33,798 nucleotides of DNA from JBLNDG01 sp050261415 (GTDB lineage Bacteria > Bacillota > Clostridia > Lutisporales > Lutisporaceae). Of the stretch, positions 32,423 through 33,798 are shown one piece after another. The notes below the pieces were generated by a model. The model ran no database searches, had not been told where the DNA came from, and was given only the letters and a program-made list of their open reading frames with translations. Each line of letters opens with the position of its first letter. Position 1 is the first letter of the stretch. Where the stretch lies: the NCBI GenBank assembly GCA_050261415.1, contig JBLNDG010000190.1:1-33798 (forward strand). The letters run 5' to 3'. The position numbers and the translations under genes were made by a program.

Positions 32423-32797
32423 ATGAATGCTTTGGGCCGTCATATTTTGGCAGAAATTTATGGGTGCAGCTATGAGATCTTGAACAACAAGGAAAAGATC
32501 CAGCAGCTGATGGTAGATTCAGCCCTGGAAGCAGGCGCAGAAGTAAGGGAAGTTGCATTTCATAAGTTCAGTCCGCAAGGTGTTAGTGGAGTTGTTGTTA
32601 TTTCTGAGTCTCACCTTACTATTCATACATGGCCGGAATTGGGATATGCTGCCGTTGACGTGTTTACATGCGGTGAAAATGTTAACCCTTGGGATGCATG
32701 TAATTACCTAACGGAGAAGCTTAAGGCCAAGCATATGACTGCAACCGAGGTGCAACGAGGCATTTTTGACCAGCCGGTAAAAGTTGCAAATTTGTAG
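32423..32797 (+). CDS. speD: S-adenosylmethionine decarboxylase proenzyme
   Basis: A 124-residue class 1B SAM decarboxylase that makes the aminopropyl donor for spermidine. It self-cleaves between E62 and S63 (SESHLTIHTWPE), S63 becoming the pyruvoyl group. H68 and C83 (VFTCGEN) are the usual processing and catalytic partners. AGGAGG precedes the ATG, and a terminator follows. No spermidine synthase gene is adjacent. Use of its product would yield methylthioadenosine. Confidence 0.96.
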   Translation: MNALGRHILAEIYGCSYEILNNKEKIQQLMVDSALEAGAEVREVAFHKFSPQGVSGVVVISESHLTIHTWPELGYAAVDVFTCGENVNPWDACNYLTEKLKAKHMTATEVQRGIFDQPVKVANL

Positions 32798-32835
32798 AGA
32801 GGTTCATTTATGGTTTTAGTATTTGACTTATAGGG

Positions 32836-32871
32836 CACACAACCTGTGAAAAACACAAGTTGTGTGTTTTT
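32836..32871 (+). terminator. Intrinsic terminator of speD
   Basis: CACACAAC (32836-32843) and GTTGTGTG (32859-32866) extend through TGTG/CACA around an AAAAA loop, with one C-A mismatch, then five Ts. Confidence 0.88.
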
Positions 32872-32951
32872 ATATGTATAATTTTTTTAATACTGTCAAC
32901 AATATATAATGACCTCACAAAATACATTGAGACCCCCTTTACATTATATTT

Positions 32952-32983
32952 TCGTGATATGTTACATATCACGACTTTTTTTT
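32952..32983 (+). terminator. Isolated perfect terminator hairpin upstream of cheR
   Basis: TCGTGATATG (32952-32961), loop TTA, CATATCACGA (32965-32974), then C and eight Ts. It lies about 80 bases after the speD terminator with no gene between, so it may end a short RNA or stop read-through into cheR. Confidence 0.8.
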
Positions 32984-33086
32984 CTGCCTTTCATATGTTA
33001 AAATTAATTGTACAAATTCTTCAAAACCTATCATGCCCCATAAAGAATTCCGTTATTATAATATATTTTTACTAAAGGAGAAATAT

Positions 33087-33798
33087 ATGCTTATTGACTA
33101 TGAAGGATTTAAGGATAAGATACTAAAGCTTACGGGTATTGATTTATCAAGCTACAAAGAAAGGCAGATGAGGAGGAGAATCGACTCCCTCATAAAAAGA
33201 AACAATTACGATGATTATGATCTTTACTATAAAGCATTGGTGCAGGACCCGAAGCTTTACGATGAGTTTATAAACTATCTCACTATCAATGTATCCGAGT
33301 TTTACAGGAATCCCTCCCAGTGGGAAATTCTCGAGAAGGAAGTAATGCCTGCAATATTAAAGGTCAATAAACGTCCTAAGATTTGGAGTGCAGCTTGTTC
33401 CACAGGGGAAGAACCATATTCGCTGGTAATGATGCTGAGCAGGCTCATGGATTTAAGCAGCATAAAAATAATTGCAACAGATATAGATGATGGTGCCGTA
33501 GCAAAAGCCAAAAGGGGCATATACATACCAAAGAGCCTTGCAAATCTTCCCAAAGATTTGGCGGCCAACTACTTTGAAAAATCCGGCGATAACTACAAGA
33601 TAAGCGACAAAATAAAGAACTGCGTTGATTTCAAGCACCATAACCTGCTAAACGATAAGTACCCCGACAACTGTGATCTTATAGTATGCAGAAACGTCAT
33701 GATATATTTTACTGAGGAAGCAAAGGCCATGATGTACCATAAGTTCAGAGAATCATTGACTAATAACGGGGTGCTTTTTGTCGGAAGCACGGAACAGA
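33087..33798 (+). CDS. cheR: Chemotaxis protein methyltransferase CheR (3' truncated by window edge)
   Basis: The first 237 codons of a SAM-dependent enzyme that methylates glutamates of chemoreceptors. The N-terminal helical domain (about 1-75) contains ERQMRRRIDSLI, and NVSEFYRN near 78 is the family motif. SAACSTGEEPYS binds SAM, ATDID follows, and LIVCRNVMIYF is the conserved late block. AAAGGAG lies five bases before the ATG. No stop occurs before the window edge. It implies a motile or chemosensory organism; other che genes are presumably outside. Confidence 0.93.
   Translation, partial: MLIDYEGFKDKILKLTGIDLSSYKERQMRRRIDSLIKRNNYDDYDLYYKALVQDPKLYDEFINYLTINVSEFYRNPSQWEILEKEVMPAILKVNKRPKIWSAACSTGEEPYSLVMMLSRLMDLSSIKIIATDIDDGAVAKAKRGIYIPKSLANLPKDLAANYFEKSGDNYKISDKIKNCVDFKHHNLLNDKYPDNCDLIVCRNVMIYFTEEAKAMMYHKFRESLTNNGVLFVGSTEQ

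Noticed and set aside
32860..33075. 71-codon + strand ORF between speD and cheR
   Set aside because: It begins inside the speD terminator stem and reads through the second terminator hairpin. It has no ribosome site and the protein is low-complexity hydrophobic.
1..33798. CRISPR arrays, tRNA or rRNA genes, insertion sequences, prophage
   Set aside because: No spaced direct repeats, no cloverleaf or rRNA-like stretches and no transposase seen. XerD has chromosomal features and context, so it does not mark an integrated element.

Overview
The window looks like chromosome from a low-GC, anaerobic, endospore-forming member of the Clostridia. The evidence is AT-rich intergenic DNA, strong AGGAGG-type ribosome sites with frequent TTG/GTG starts, sporulation genes (spoIIM, ytfJ/gerW, dacF- and dacB-type carboxypeptidases), a ferredoxin-linked 2-oxoacid oxidoreductase and the clostridial IspH-ribosomal protein S1 fusion. 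Gene order fits a cellulolytic cluster III relative (Ruminiclostridium/Acetivibrio type), but that placement is inference. Almost everything is on the + strand. The two minus-strand genes are a 45-residue ORF at 2978-3115 and an orphan at 20597-21235.

Region 1 (1-5.7 kb) is an envelope/cell-division cluster: the end of steA, a family 2 glycosyltransferase, a MraY/WecA-like phosphoglycosyltransferase, DUF3866, then nudF, spoIIM, a yqzK-like gene and xerD. Between DUF3866 and nudF lies a minus-strand micro-gene that resembles Bacillus MciZ, the sporulation inhibitor of FtsZ, beside the same neighbour (nudF). Region 2 (5.8-11.7 kb) is nucleoside salvage: deoB, two tandem purine nucleoside phosphorylases, pdp and dacF. 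The two phosphorylases differ at the residues that read the purine base. The second is preceded by a 294-bp leader with hairpins, one of which shows GGA in its loop. Region 3 (11.8-19.0 kb) holds an M50 membrane protease, trpS, scpA-scpB, DUF2953, ytfJ, a MazG-like protein, a second DD-carboxypeptidase, rluB and a GNAT. It recalls the Bacillus scpAB-dacB-rluB neighbourhood.

Region 4 (19.1-22.3 kb) has a stand-alone carboxyltransferase (oadA/pycB type), a minus-strand unknown with a C-terminal Cys/His cluster, surE and a 54-residue YpmA-like gene. Region 5 (22.4-26.3 kb) is a kor-type operon (ferredoxin, alpha, beta, gamma) behind a good promoter, followed at 21 bp by an RpiR-type sugar-phosphate regulator and a stack of three hairpins. 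Region 6 (26.4-32.2 kb) runs histidine phosphatase, BaiN/YhiN flavoprotein, a membrane-anchored unknown, cmk, plsC and ispH-rpsA, ending at a strong terminator. Region 7 holds speD with its own promoter and terminator, an isolated perfect terminator hairpin, and the start of cheR, which runs off the window.

Most genes are housekeeping. The items best worth a second look are the MciZ-like peptide, the predicted base-specificity switch in the second nucleoside phosphorylase, its structured leader, the minus-strand orphan, and a palindrome seen twice (20543-20584 and 26240-26283).
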